64,000 nt of DNA from positions 90,524-154,523 of the forward strand of contig CACLZM010000002.1 of assembly GCA_902611415.1 (NCBI GenBank), read 5' to 3'. The notes under the pieces were generated by a model. It did not search any database. It saw only the letters and a list, made by a program, of their open reading frames with translations, and was not told where the DNA came from. Position 1 is the first letter of the stretch; each line of letters starts with the position of its first letter. Source of the DNA: an uncultured Alphaproteobacteria bacterium (GTDB taxonomy: Bacteria; Pseudomonadota; Alphaproteobacteria; HIMB59). This document shows positions 19,301 through 28,319 of the stretch, in pieces. Made by a program: the position numbers and the translations under genes.

Positions 19301-20825
19301 ACACCATGATATTTATTCTATAGAGGATCTTGCTCAACTTATTTACGATTTAAAACAAATCAATCCAATAGCGAAGGTTTGTGTAAAACTGGTAGCGCAA
19401 TCAGGAATAGGAACTGTTGCTGCTGGTGTTGCAAAGGCTAAAGCTGATGTAATTTTAGTTTCGGGACATTCAGGTGGAACAGGGGCAAGCCCTCAGTCAA
19501 GTATTAAGTATGTTGGCCTTCCATGGGAATTGGGAATAAGTGAGGTTCACCAAATTTTAGCTTTGAATGGTTTAAGAGACAAAGTTCTACTTAGAACAGA
19601 CGGAGGTATCAAAACAGGAAAAGATATTGTCATTGCTGCAATATTAGGAGCTGAGGAGTACGGAATTGGTACAGCTTCATTAGTAGCTATGGGATGCATC
19701 ATGGTCAGACAATGTCACTCAAATACTTGTCCAGTTGGTGTATGTACCCAAGATGAAAAACTTCGTGAAAAATTTGGAGGTACTCCTGAAAAAGTTGTCA
19801 ATTTGTTTTCATTTATTGCCGAAGAAGTCAGAGAAATTCTTGCATCCTTAGGTTACAAATCCTTAAAGGACATTATTGGTAAAACAGAATTATTATCTCA
19901 AATTCATTATGGATCTAGTGATTTAGATAATCTTGATTTAAATCCTATATTAACAAAGATTGATGATGGCAAAATTTATAATTACCATTCAAATAAAAAA
20001 AGAAATGAAGTACCTAAAACACTTGACGATCAGTTTGAAAAAGATGGAAAAGACTTTATTAATTCAGGTCAAAAAATTGAATTAACATATAATATACAAA
20101 ATACATTAAGAACAATAGGAACTAAAATTTCATCTATAATTACAAGAAAATATGGAATGAATACCTTATCTGAAGATCATGTCACTCTTAAACTAAGAGG
20201 TTCAGCTGGCCAGTCTTTGGGAGCTTTTGCTGTCAAAGGTCTTACATTAAAAGTTTTTGGTGATGCTAATGACTATGTGGGCAAAGGTCTTTCTGGAGGA
20301 AAGATTATCGTTCAGCCAAGAAATTCATTTACTCAACCTAGTCATGAAAATGTAATTATTGGAAATGTTACCCTTTATGGAGCCACTGATGGAAGGTTAT
20401 ATGCTTCTGGTCAAGCAGGTGACAGATTTTGTGTCAGAAATTCAGGTGCATTAGCAATAGTCGAAGGATGTGGTGCTAACGGCTGTGAGTACATGACAGG
20501 AGGGTCTGCAATTATTTTAGGAGATGTTGGTGATAACTTTGGTGCAGGTATGACTGGTGGTTCTGCTTTTATTTATTCCGAACAAAAGAATATTTCTGAT
20601 TTGATGAACATGGAAACGATAGGACTTTATGAAATAGATAATAAAGATTGGAAAAACCATCTTCTAGATCTTTTAAAAGATTTCTACAAAGAGACTAAAT
20701 CAAAAAGAGCAGAGTTTATTATTGAAAATTATGACTCTGAAGTCAAAAAATTTGCTCACGTCGTTCCTGATGAAGTGATTGATAAACTAGAATTTCCAGT
20801 CACAAAAAAATCAAAAATAGCTTAA
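16311..20825 (+). CDS. gltB: Glutamate synthase large subunit
   Basis: The catalytic subunit of GOGAT, making two glutamates from glutamine and 2-oxoglutarate; central to ammonium assimilation. The 1504 residues match the family. A short propeptide precedes the nucleophilic Cys31 (HDNCGVGL), followed by the class II amidotransferase domain, the central domain, the FMN barrel (GEGGEDARR, SGHSGGTGASP), the 3Fe-4S cysteines in CIMVRQCHSNTC, and the C-terminal beta-helix (GCGANGCEYMTGG). The 3' end overlaps a convergent hydrolase gene by 4 bases. Confidence 0.96.
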   Translation: MKDNPLEIFKINRQKLKDNHVYNEKYEHDNCGVGLVASIKGESRRDIVEKGVEALKAVFHRGAVDADGKTGDGAGIMLEVSNSFFSKQILKMGHRKTKDSVLGVGMIFLPKRDFGAQEKCRAIVEYEIIKSGMNLFGWRQVPVNTEIIGEKANYTKPEIEQIIFSPKETTPDIEKKLYLTRKRIENKIKAQSINDFYVCSLSTQTIVYKGMFLAEQLSEFYPDLLDNEFKSKFAIYHQRYSTNTFPTWSLAQPFRVLAHNGEINTLKGNINWMSAHEPRITHPFFNERINDLKPVLDPDASDSASLDAAFELFVQTDRDMPMAKSMIIPESWSNRSDLSDQLKAMYAYCNAVIEPWDGPAAVCGNFGDWIISGMDRNGLRPLRYILTDDDLLISGSEVGMINIDEKNIIKKGRVGPGELIAVNYKESKFYESFELKDLLSKRNNYSDWNEKTIKLDNILSKDKIYEPSTVDEENIFQIAKSFNLTLETLDLILDPMVKTGLEAVGSMGDDAPLSVLTERYRGLHSFFKQNFAQVTNPPIDSLREQVVMSLKTRLGNLGNIVEEDSEQCNLVLLESPILLDNELDTLKSHLSKYTTEIDCSYKLNEETNFLNEIQRVCSEAEQAVRSGSQHLIITDNNINKDRIALPMILATSAVHSYLIKNNLRTFTSLNVSSKECLDVHYFAVLIGVGATTVNASSVEKLISNRYKKNIYQNTDYPQLIKNFKKSIEKGLRKIISKMGISVISSYRGGRNFEIIGLSRSMVESFFPGMSSRISGIGLDGLEKRVRRQHELSFKSDNVILDIGGEYRFRANSEVHAYEGVSIHMLQEAVTRDSYNLYKKYTSRIYGSKPIQIRDLLQFNESSNSINLDNVESISEIRKSFVSPGISLGALSPEAHETLAIAMNRIGSKSDSGEGGEDARRYSKLKNGDNPSSAIKQVASGRFGVTAEYLNNCSELEIKIAQGAKPGEGGQLPGFKVTDLIAKLRHSTKGVTLISPPPHHDIYSIEDLAQLIYDLKQINPIAKVCVKLVAQSGIGTVAAGVAKAKADVILVSGHSGGTGASPQSSIKYVGLPWELGISEVHQILALNGLRDKVLLRTDGGIKTGKDIVIAAILGAEEYGIGTASLVAMGCIMVRQCHSNTCPVGVCTQDEKLREKFGGTPEKVVNLFSFIAEEVREILASLGYKSLKDIIGKTELLSQIHYGSSDLDNLDLNPILTKIDDGKIYNYHSNKKRNEVPKTLDDQFEKDGKDFINSGQKIELTYNIQNTLRTIGTKISSIITRKYGMNTLSEDHVTLKLRGSAGQSLGAFAVKGLTLKVFGDANDYVGKGLSGGKIIVQPRNSFTQPSHENVIIGNVTLYGATDGRLYASGQAGDRFCVRNSGALAIVEGCGANGCEYMTGGSAIILGDVGDNFGAGMTGGSAFIYSEQKNISDLMNMETIGLYEIDNKDWKNHLLDLLKDFYKETKSKRAEFIIENYDSEVKKFAHVVPDEVIDKLEFPVTKKSKIA

Positions 20826-21547
20826 ATAAATTTAGATAGAGTTATTAAACTCTCTTTATCAGATAGGCTATGATCTGCATGTTTAATTAAAATATTTTTA
20901 AAGTTTTTAAATTTTTTACTAAAATTGAAACTATCATTATATCCATATGGAACAGCTTTGTCTTGGCCCCCATGAAGGAAAATAGTTTCTCCTAAAAAAT
21001 TACCCTTGATCTTTTTAATTAAATATTTTTTGCTTCTTTTAAATAGTGCGGGAGAGTAATAATAAGAAAAATCAGAACTAACCTTTTGTTTTACGATCTC
21101 ATTATTTTTAATTTTATTTTTCTGATGATTATTAAAATTTTTCCAAATTAACTCTGTAGTAAAATCTGGTGCAGGGGCAATACCTATAAGCTTTGTAACT
21201 TTGCCTGGATGTATCAAAGCATATATGATTGCAACCCATCCACCCATACTACTCCCAACCAAAATAAAATTTTTTATTTTCAAGTAATTTATAATATTGA
21301 CTAAATCATTATACCAATCACTAATACCAAAGTTAGTGAATTCACCACTAGATCTTCCATGCCCTTGAAAGTCAAAACACAAATATGAAATTTTATTTTT
21401 TCTGCAATAATTATTTAAAAAATTAGACTTTTTACCACTCTTATCTGATAATAAACCATGTAAAAAAATTAGAGTTTTTTTACTTCTTTTGTAGTATCTA
21501 TAGGATATTTTAACACCATCTTTTTTATAAAAGCTTAGTTTTGACAC
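20822..21547 (-). CDS. Alpha/beta-hydrolase fold protein
   Basis: A 241-residue serine hydrolase: oxyanion strand IFLHGLLSDKSG, nucleophile elbow GSSMGGW, acidic residue in GGQDKAVPY, and histidine in HADHSLS. No signal peptide is seen, so it is probably cytoplasmic. The substrate is unknown; the ‘FDFQGHGRSSG’ pattern places it with lipase/esterase-like or peptidase-like bacterial hydrolases. The apparent start is GTG 21547, which overlaps the TTG start of the divergent glycosyltransferase, and no Shine-Dalgarno sequence is visible. Confidence 0.8.
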   Translation of the reverse strand: MSKLSFYKKDGVKISYRYYKRSKKTLIFLHGLLSDKSGKKSNFLNNYCRKNKISYLCFDFQGHGRSSGEFTNFGISDWYNDLVNIINYLKIKNFILVGSSMGGWVAIIYALIHPGKVTKLIGIAPAPDFTTELIWKNFNNHQKNKIKNNEIVKQKVSSDFSYYYSPALFKRSKKYLIKKIKGNFLGETIFLHGGQDKAVPYGYNDSFNFSKKFKNFKNILIKHADHSLSDKESLITLSKFI

Positions 21548-22635
21548 AGATTAAAAATACAAAAAAAATAACTTGTTTACAAATAATTCCAACCATGGGC
21601 ATTGGAGGTATTGAGACTGGAGTAAGAGATATTGCAAAATACCTTAATAAAAAAAAAATTGATAACTATATTTTATGTGAAAGCAGTAACAATAATTTAA
21701 ATATCAAAGGTCTAAAAATAATAAAATTAGATAATTTAAAATTTAAAAATATTTTTGATCAAAACAAGATCAAAATGCAAATAAAACAATTAATAAAAAA
21801 AAAAAAAATAAATTTAGTTCATATATCTTCAAGGGCACCAGCTTTTTTTCTAATTAATTACATTAAAAATTTAAATACAAAAGTTGTAACAAGTGTTCAT
21901 AATAAATATGAGTCTAAATCATTTTTAAAAGATTGGTATAACAGTTTTTTATTGAAGGGTGATGCTATAATTTTTAACTCAAATTTTGTAAAAAAAACAT
22001 ATGAGAATTATTTAAATGATAAAACTAAACTACATGTTATCCCAAGAGGTGTAGACACCAATTACTTTTCGCCATCGAGAAAAAAATTTATAGGTAAAAA
22101 TATTTTTATACCCTCGAGGATTTCAAGTTGGAAGGGGCATGAATTATTACTGAAATACTTCTCATTATTACAGCAAGAGTACAAAGACACATTTAATATC
22201 CACCTAGTATCTTTAAATAAAAGTAAAGAAGAAAAAAAAATACAATTACTAATTAATAAATTAAATATATCAAAAAAAATAATAATTCATAAACCCACAA
22301 TAGATATCCAAAAACTGTATCAAGGGGCATACTTGGTTGTGAATATCTCTAAAAGACCCGAAGGGTTTGGTAGAACTGTTTCTGAGGCATTATCCTTATC
22401 TAAAGTTGTAATAGCACCTAATCAGGGCGGGACTAAAGAACAACTTTTCAATTTTAATAAAAATTTGTTATTTGATGTGAATTCATTTCAGTCTTTCCAA
22501 AAAACTTTTAAATATGCTTTAAAAAATTATGACGCAATATCAAAAAAAGGAAGATTCTATATAAAAAAAAATTATTCATCTGATCTCATGTGTAGAAAAA
22601 CTCTAGGAGTTTATAATCATTTAGTTAATTTATGA
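21541..22635 (+). CDS. Glycosyltransferase family 4 protein
   Basis: A 364-residue GT-B glycosyltransferase. The N-terminal domain begins LQIIPTMGIGGIETGV (acceptor-side GG motif). The C-terminal domain has the GT4 signature RPEGFGRTVSEAL, with the E-x7-E pair that binds the nucleotide sugar, and IPRGVDTNYFSP at the linker. Likely used in LPS or surface-glycan synthesis, given the adjoining heptosyltransferase-like gene. The start is TTG 21541; an ATG at 21595 would remove the first strand, so I reject it. Confidence 0.85.
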   Translation: MTQIKNTKKITCLQIIPTMGIGGIETGVRDIAKYLNKKKIDNYILCESSNNNLNIKGLKIIKLDNLKFKNIFDQNKIKMQIKQLIKKKKINLVHISSRAPAFFLINYIKNLNTKVVTSVHNKYESKSFLKDWYNSFLLKGDAIIFNSNFVKKTYENYLNDKTKLHVIPRGVDTNYFSPSRKKFIGKNIFIPSRISSWKGHELLLKYFSLLQQEYKDTFNIHLVSLNKSKEEKKIQLLINKLNISKKIIIHKPTIDIQKLYQGAYLVVNISKRPEGFGRTVSEALSLSKVVIAPNQGGTKEQLFNFNKNLLFDVNSFQSFQKTFKYALKNYDAISKKGRFYIKKNYSSDLMCRKTLGVYNHLVNL

Positions 22636-23540
22636 ATATTCTAGTTATTAAACATGGATCACTTGGTGATTTAGTCTTATCGTTTGGCGCTATTAAAACA
22701 CTTAGAGATAATTATCCACACTCCAAAATATACTTACTTACTCAATCTAACTATAAACAAATTTTTAAAAACTTACCTTATGTTAATGAAATTTTAGTTG
22801 ATAATAGGATATCAATTTTCCCATCAGTAAAAAATATTTTGAAGAAAGTTAAAGAAAAAGAAATAGATTTATTAATTGATTTACAAAATTCAACTAGGAC
22901 AGAAATTTATAATTTATTTATTAAGATATTTACTAAATGTAAAATCTTATCTTCAAGAAAATTTTCAGATTATAGTTATAGGCAAAAAAAACTTGGTGTT
23001 CAACACATCACTAAAAATCATCAAGAGCAATTAAAATATTTGGAAATAAATAACTACTCACAGCCCGATTTGAATTGGATGCTTAAAGGTAAAACAATAC
23101 AATCAAAAAAAATTATTTTTATCCCAGGAACATCTAAATCTGGAGAATATAAAAAATGGCCTTCAGATAAATATGCTCAAGTAGCCATATATTTAGTTAG
23201 CAGAAACTATGAAATTTATCTGACAGGCTCTGATTTGGATTTAAATACAATTAATGAAATAATTAAATTATGTCCAGAGTCTAAAAATAAAATTAATGAG
23301 TCAAAGATTGAGGATTTTTATCAATTGTGCTTGTCGTCTGAGTTGATCCTTACAAATGATACGGGGCCAGCTCATATCGCCAGTCTTACAAATAAAAATG
23401 TAATTTGGATAGCAAATGACAACGAAATTTCACGTTCATGTTATCCACTTGGTGATAATTTACATAAGATTACAGCATCTAATGTAAAAAATATTAGTGT
23501 TAACAGTATTATTAATAAAATAGATCAAATATTAAAATAA
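22632..23540 (+). CDS. Glycosyltransferase family 9 (heptosyltransferase-like)
   Basis: A 302-residue GT9 protein, starting with NILVIKHGSLGDLVLSFGA, the family N-terminus, and ending with TNDTGPAHIASLTNK, the conserved ADP-heptose-binding region. IFIPGTSKSGEYKKWP marks the linker. Its ATG overlaps the stop of the GT4 gene by 4 bases, so the two are coupled and probably act on the same LPS core. The exact acceptor cannot be told from sequence. Confidence 0.88.
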   Translation: MNILVIKHGSLGDLVLSFGAIKTLRDNYPHSKIYLLTQSNYKQIFKNLPYVNEILVDNRISIFPSVKNILKKVKEKEIDLLIDLQNSTRTEIYNLFIKIFTKCKILSSRKFSDYSYRQKKLGVQHITKNHQEQLKYLEINNYSQPDLNWMLKGKTIQSKKIIFIPGTSKSGEYKKWPSDKYAQVAIYLVSRNYEIYLTGSDLDLNTINEIIKLCPESKNKINESKIEDFYQLCLSSELILTNDTGPAHIASLTNKNVIWIANDNEISRSCYPLGDNLHKITASNVKNISVNSIINKIDQILK

Positions 23541-23612
23541 TTTATATTTACAATTGATTTATCTTTGCTAATAATCCTAAGATGATTTTATATAATCAAC
23601 CATTAGGGCACT

Positions 23613-23618
23613 TATAAT
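23613..23618 (+). promoter_or_regulatory. Possible -10 element for the infC operon
   Basis: A consensus TATAAT lies 34 bases ahead of infC in the 111-base gap after the GT9 gene; another TATAAT is at 23591-23596. No good -35 box is at the right distance from either, so this is a weak call in an AT-rich region. The rest of the gap shows no clear structure. Confidence 0.3.
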
Positions 23619-23654
23619 TGGAAACATCCTTTTATTTCCTTTACACTTAATATT

Positions 23655-24200
23655 TTGAATAAACCCTTCCAAAGAAATAATAATTTTCGTGGCAAAAAAG
23701 ACCTTCACAAGATAAATAATTTTATTTCTGCAGCTGACGTAAGAGTTATTTTAGATGATGGAGAACAGTTAGGAGTCATGAAAAAAAATGAAGCCATAGA
23801 CATAGCAAAAGGCAGAGGTATGGATTTAGTTGAAATAGCTCCAAATAATAATCCTCCAGTTTGTAAAATAGTTGACTATGGAAAATTTAAGTATCAAGAA
23901 CAGAAGAAAAAAAACGAAGCAAAAAAGAAACAAAAAGTAATTGAAACTAAAGAGCTTAAAATTAGACCTGGTACTGGAGAACATGACTACCAAGTTAAAA
24001 TAAGAAATGCTCAGAAGTTTTTAAAAGAGGGAAACAGAGTAAAATTTAGCTTGAGATTTAAGGGCAGAGAAATGGAACATTCTAATTTAGGTATTGATAT
24101 GCTTAAAAGAGTAAAAACTGATTTGGGAGAGCTGATCAGAGTTGAAATGGAACCTAAAATTGAAGGAAGACAAGCTTTCCTCGTAGTTGCACCGAAATAA
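23655..24200 (+). CDS. infC: Translation initiation factor IF-3
   Basis: IF-3 binds the 30S subunit and enforces start-codon selection. The protein has the N-terminal domain (INNFISAADVRVI, ARGMDLVEIAP-like KGRGMDLVEIAPN), linker helix (KFKYQEQKKKNEAKKKQ) and C-terminal domain (KELKIRPGTGEHDYQ, VKFSLRFKGREM). No ATG is available: the frame starts TTG at 23655, and the codon just before it (23652-23654) is ATT, the rare start used by E. coli infC for autoregulation. Either start is possible. It leads the conserved infC-rpmI-rplT-pheS-pheT cluster. Confidence 0.93.
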   Translation: MNKPFQRNNNFRGKKDLHKINNFISAADVRVILDDGEQLGVMKKNEAIDIAKGRGMDLVEIAPNNNPPVCKIVDYGKFKYQEQKKKNEAKKKQKVIETKELKIRPGTGEHDYQVKIRNAQKFLKEGNRVKFSLRFKGREMEHSNLGIDMLKRVKTDLGELIRVEMEPKIEGRQAFLVVAPK

Positions 24201-24292
24201 ATTATATGATAATTAATTGACCTCAGTTAGTCGAAGGGGCTTTTAAAAGGGTATGCCTTAAGACTTTATTAAATTACTCAAAAGGAGATAAA

Positions 24293-24493
24293 ATGCCCAA
24301 ACTAAAAACAAAAAGTAGTGTTAAAAAACGCTTCAAAACATCCTCATCGGGAAAATTAATTGTCGGTAACGTTGGTAAACGCCATGGCATGTCTAAAAGA
24401 ACAAACTCTTTTATCAGAAATTCTAAAGGTACTAGGGTCTTATCAAAATCTGCGTCAATAATAATTGAGTCAATGATGCCATACTCAAAATAG
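24293..24493 (+). CDS. rpmI: 50S ribosomal protein L35
   Basis: A 66-residue, strongly basic ribosomal protein with the family pattern [15 protein letters not shown] at the start and KRHGMSKRT in the middle. AAGGAG lies 5-6 bases ahead of the ATG. It follows infC after 92 bases. L35 and L20 leaders are often autoregulated by L20, but I could not fold a convincing known leader in the gap at 24201-24292. Confidence 0.95.
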   Translation: MPKLKTKSSVKKRFKTSSSGKLIVGNVGKRHGMSKRTNSFIRNSKGTRVLSKSASIIIESMMPYSK

Positions 24494-24509
24494 GTAAAGG
24501 AGAGATATT

Positions 24510-24869
24510 ATGCCAAGAGTTAAAAGAGGTGTTACAGCAAGAGCTAGACATAAAAAAGTTTTTGAATTTACAAAAGGTCATCGTGGTAGAAGAAAAAATG
24601 TTTACCGAGTAGCAACACAAAGCATGGATAAAGCACTTCAATATGCTTATCGCGATAGAAGAAATAAGAAAAGAGATTTTAGAGGTTTATGGATCCAAAG
24701 AATTAATGCTGGTGTAAGAGAACATGGTTTAACTTATGCAAAGTTTATTGATGGACTAAAAAAAGCAAACATTGAAATTAATAGAAAAATTCTCTCTGAG
24801 ATTGCATTTCATGAACCAGCTGCTTTTAAATCAATAGTTGAGAAAGCTAAGGCTAATCTAGCCAGCTAA
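24510..24869 (+). CDS. rplT: 50S ribosomal protein L20
   Basis: L20 binds 23S rRNA early in 50S assembly. The 119 residues begin [17 protein letters not shown] and contain [13 protein letters not shown] and [13 protein letters not shown], all standard. An AAGGAG element precedes the ATG. It is 16 bases after rpmI and 7 bases before pheS. Confidence 0.96.
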   Translation: MPRVKRGVTARARHKKVFEFTKGHRGRRKNVYRVATQSMDKALQYAYRDRRNKKRDFRGLWIQRINAGVREHGLTYAKFIDGLKKANIEINRKILSEIAFHEPAAFKSIVEKAKANLAS

Positions 24870-24876
24870 ATTAAAG

Positions 24877-25926
24877 ATGGACATTAAAAAAGTCCTTAAT
24901 GAAGCTACAAAACAGATAGAGCGATGCTCTAGTCAACAAGAATTACAAAATGTCAAAGTAGCTTATTTAGGAAAAAAAGGAAAAATAACTGAGTTACTTA
25001 AAAGTCTTAAAGATTTATCATTAGAGGAAAAAAAGTCCACTGGTGCTAAATTAAACTCATTGAGAACGGATATTGATGATCTTTTCAAAAATAAATTTAA
25101 TAGTTTAAAAGTTAAAGAAATAAATTCTAAATTAAAAAATGAATTTCTTGATATAAGTTTTCCTCCACCAAATTTAATTCCCTCTAAGGTCCATCCAATA
25201 TCAAAAACTTTTGATGAGGTCATAAGTATTTTTGGATCAATGGGTTACTCTGTAGCCGAAGGCCCAGATATTGAGACTGATTATTATAATTTTTCTGCAC
25301 TCAATATACCTGAAAATCACCCTGCTCGAGAAATGCAAGATACATTCTACATAGATGATACAGATAAAGATAATAAACCATATGTTCTAAGAACACATAC
25401 AAGCCCAGTTCAAATTAGAACTTTATTAAATGAAAAACCCCCAGTTAAAATAATTGCTCCTGGTAGGACCTATAGATGTGACTCGGACTCAACGCATTCC
25501 CCAATGTTTCATCAAGTTGAGGGTTTGTTTATTAATGAGAGTACAAACATGGGTGACTTAAAAGGAACTTTGATTGAATTTTGTAAACAATATTTTAACG
25601 TACAAAATTTAAAGGTAAGGTTTCGACCTAGTTACTTTCCTTTTACAGAACCTTCTGCTGAAATGGATATCGCTTATGAGATTGTTAATAACAAGATCCA
25701 CCTAGGCACAGGTGATCTTTGGCTTGAAATTTTAGGATGTGGAATGGTAAATCCCACAGTTTTAGAAAATTGCAATGTGGATACAAATATTTATCAAGGT
25801 TTTGCTTTTGGAATGGGATTAGACAGAATTACGATGTTAAAATATGGATTAACAGATATCAGGTCATTCTTTAGCGGAAATTTAAATTGGATTGCTAATA
25901 ACGGTTTTAGCATAGGAGATTATTAG
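24877..25926 (+). CDS. pheS: Phenylalanine--tRNA ligase alpha subunit
   Basis: The catalytic alpha subunit of PheRS (class II). The 349 residues have an N-terminal coiled-coil domain (to about residue 85) and the catalytic core with motif 2 (GRTYRCDSDSTHSPMFHQVEG) and motif 3 (GFAFGMGLDRITMLKYG), the latter carrying the conserved arginine. The C-terminal SFFSGNLNW-like end is usual. The stop overlaps the pheT start by one base. Confidence 0.95.
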   Translation: MDIKKVLNEATKQIERCSSQQELQNVKVAYLGKKGKITELLKSLKDLSLEEKKSTGAKLNSLRTDIDDLFKNKFNSLKVKEINSKLKNEFLDISFPPPNLIPSKVHPISKTFDEVISIFGSMGYSVAEGPDIETDYYNFSALNIPENHPAREMQDTFYIDDTDKDNKPYVLRTHTSPVQIRTLLNEKPPVKIIAPGRTYRCDSDSTHSPMFHQVEGLFINESTNMGDLKGTLIEFCKQYFNVQNLKVRFRPSYFPFTEPSAEMDIAYEIVNNKIHLGTGDLWLEILGCGMVNPTVLENCNVDTNIYQGFAFGMGLDRITMLKYGLTDIRSFFSGNLNWIANNGFSIGDY

Positions 25927-28319
25927 TGAAGTTTAGTTATAGCTGGTTGTGCGATCATTTAGAAACAGATAAAAATGCAACTGAAATAGGTGATGCACTT
26001 ACAAATTTAGGACTGGAACTTGAAAGTTTAACTGATTACTCCTCATACTCAAAATTTGTTGTTGCAACAATTAAAGATTTTCATAAACATCCCAACGCAG
26101 ACAGGTTGAATATCTGTACCGTTGATGATGGCACCAAGACCTACCAAGTAATATGCGGTGCAAATAATGTCAAGAAAGGACTAAAAGGTATATTTGCTAA
26201 AGATGGAATGTATATTCCCGGAACACAGATATATCTAAAAAAAGGTAAAATTCGTGGAGAAATCTCAGAGGGTATGCTTTTATCTGAGAGAGAGCTTAAT
26301 TTAAGTGATGATCATGATGGTATTATTGAGCTTTCAGATAATTTTGAAAATGGAACGTCAGCGATTGATGCACTAAAATTAAACGACCCTGTTTTTGAAA
26401 TAGGTATTACACCTAACAGAGGGGACTGCCTTGGTGTTAGAGGAGTTGCCAGAGATCTTTCGGCTAAGGGTATCGGAAAACTAAAACCTCTAAAATATGA
26501 AAAAATTACAAAATTAGATTTTGAAAGTCCTATCAGTTGGAATATTGAAAATGATAATAATAGCTGTGAGTACGTAGTGAGTAGATATTTTAAAGATGTA
26601 AAAAATACAGCATCCCCTGAATGGTTACAAAAAAAACTTATTAGTCTTGGATTAAGACCTATTAATGCATTAGTTGATATTACAAATTTTATAACCCATG
26701 ATTTAGGTAGACCTTTACATGTATTTGATGCTGATAAAGTTGGAAAAAAGCTTCATATGAGATTAGCTAAACCTAATGAAAAAATTCTTGCTTTAGATAA
26801 CAAAGAATACACCTTAGATAGCAATTCAACTGTCATAGCTGATAATAATAATGCTCTTGCTATAGCTGGAATAATCGGAGGTGAAAGTAGTGGATGTACA
26901 GAGGATACAAAAAATGTATTTCTTGAAGTAGCTATCTTTGAAAAAGATAGTGTAGCAAAAACTGGAAGAACTCTTGGAATAAATTCCGATGCCAGATATC
27001 GTTTTGAAAGGGGTTTGGATAAAAAAATGGTTATTGAGGGTTTAAATTATGCATCATACTTAATAAACAAAATTTGTGGAGGATCTGTAAGTAAAAATAT
27101 TGACTCAGGTAAGCTAGATACCAATGAACGCAAAATTAAATATAAGTTTGATTATTTTGAAAAAGTAATTGGCATAAAATTAGAACCAAAAAAACAATTA
27201 AATATACTAAAAGATTTAAAATTTCAAATCAATCAAAGCACCGAAAAAGAGTGTGACCTTCTCATACCTTCATGGAGAAATGACATTGAAAATAATATAG
27301 ATGTAGTTGAAGAGGTGATTAGAATATACGGATATGAAAATATCACAGAGAGTATCCCATCGCCCTCAGATGATGAGATTGTTAAGATTAATAATTCATT
27401 AATAAATAAAAAATTTAAAGCAATAAAAAAACTAAAGAAAATATTAATATCAAATGGACTTTCTGAGATTATAACTTTCTCTTTTCACTCAACAAAGGCT
27501 CATGAAATTCTTTCAGGCGATAAATCGTTAAAAATTTCAAACGCTATCAGTGATGATCAATCATTTATGAGAAACTCTATGATTTTTAATCATTTAGAAA
27601 CTGCAGAGATGAACTATAAAAAAGGTTATAAAAATATTCAAATATTTGAAATTGGACCTATTTATAATACATCCCAATCTCAAGAAAATATTCTATCAAT
27701 GCTTATATCATCTCAGGAAAATACAAACTCAATTTTCAAATCAGAAGATTTAAATTTTTATTCTATATCAAATCTTGTATATAAATTAATAAGTTCATTA
27801 AATTTTGATGCAAAGCAGTTTAATATCTCAAGATCAACTTCAAATACTTTTCATCCTGGTCAATCTGCGGAACTAAACATGGGAAAGAAATTAATTGCCA
27901 GGTATGGAAAAGTTCATCCATTAATTATAGAGGAATTCCCTAAACTTAAAAATAGTTACGCAATTGAGTTATTTTTTGAAAATCTCCCAATAGACTTTAT
28001 TAGTAGAACTAATTCTTCCAACATTTTAGACTCCCAGTTTCAATTCAGTGAAAAAGATTTTTCATTTGTATTTGAAAAAGAGCAAAATCTTTTTGAAGTA
28101 CAAAGATATGTTAATGGTATTGACAAAAACCTTATAAAAAATGTTGAATTTTTTGACCTCTATGAGTCAAAAGATTTAGGGGAAAATAGCAAAAGTGTAA
28201 CATTCAGAGTAACTATTCAATCAAAAGATAAAACGCTTGATGAAAAAGACTTAGAGCAAATTCACAATAATATTTTAGAAAAAGTATCTAATAAATTTAA
28301 AGCAAACATTAGAGCATAA
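25926..28319 (+). CDS. pheT: Phenylalanine--tRNA ligase beta subunit
   Basis: The 797-residue beta subunit carries tRNA binding and editing. In order: an OB-fold tRNA-binding domain (about residues 40-150; [13 protein letters not shown]), the B3/B4 editing region (about 210-370; [20 protein letters not shown]), the B5 domain, the catalytic-like core and a C-terminal anticodon-binding FDX-ACB domain (about 700-797; ending KFKANIRA). The start is GTG at 25926, sharing one base with the pheS stop. Confidence 0.95.
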   Translation: MKFSYSWLCDHLETDKNATEIGDALTNLGLELESLTDYSSYSKFVVATIKDFHKHPNADRLNICTVDDGTKTYQVICGANNVKKGLKGIFAKDGMYIPGTQIYLKKGKIRGEISEGMLLSERELNLSDDHDGIIELSDNFENGTSAIDALKLNDPVFEIGITPNRGDCLGVRGVARDLSAKGIGKLKPLKYEKITKLDFESPISWNIENDNNSCEYVVSRYFKDVKNTASPEWLQKKLISLGLRPINALVDITNFITHDLGRPLHVFDADKVGKKLHMRLAKPNEKILALDNKEYTLDSNSTVIADNNNALAIAGIIGGESSGCTEDTKNVFLEVAIFEKDSVAKTGRTLGINSDARYRFERGLDKKMVIEGLNYASYLINKICGGSVSKNIDSGKLDTNERKIKYKFDYFEKVIGIKLEPKKQLNILKDLKFQINQSTEKECDLLIPSWRNDIENNIDVVEEVIRIYGYENITESIPSPSDDEIVKINNSLINKKFKAIKKLKKILISNGLSEIITFSFHSTKAHEILSGDKSLKISNAISDDQSFMRNSMIFNHLETAEMNYKKGYKNIQIFEIGPIYNTSQSQENILSMLISSQENTNSIFKSEDLNFYSISNLVYKLISSLNFDAKQFNISRSTSNTFHPGQSAELNMGKKLIARYGKVHPLIIEEFPKLKNSYAIELFFENLPIDFISRTNSSNILDSQFQFSEKDFSFVFEKEQNLFEVQRYVNGIDKNLIKNVEFFDLYESKDLGENSKSVTFRVTIQSKDKTLDEKDLEQIHNNILEKVSNKFKANIRA

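Noticed and set aside
24201..24292. Possible L20-type autoregulatory leader before rpmI
   Set aside because: I could not fold a convincing structure matching known L20 leaders; only short GC pairings are present.
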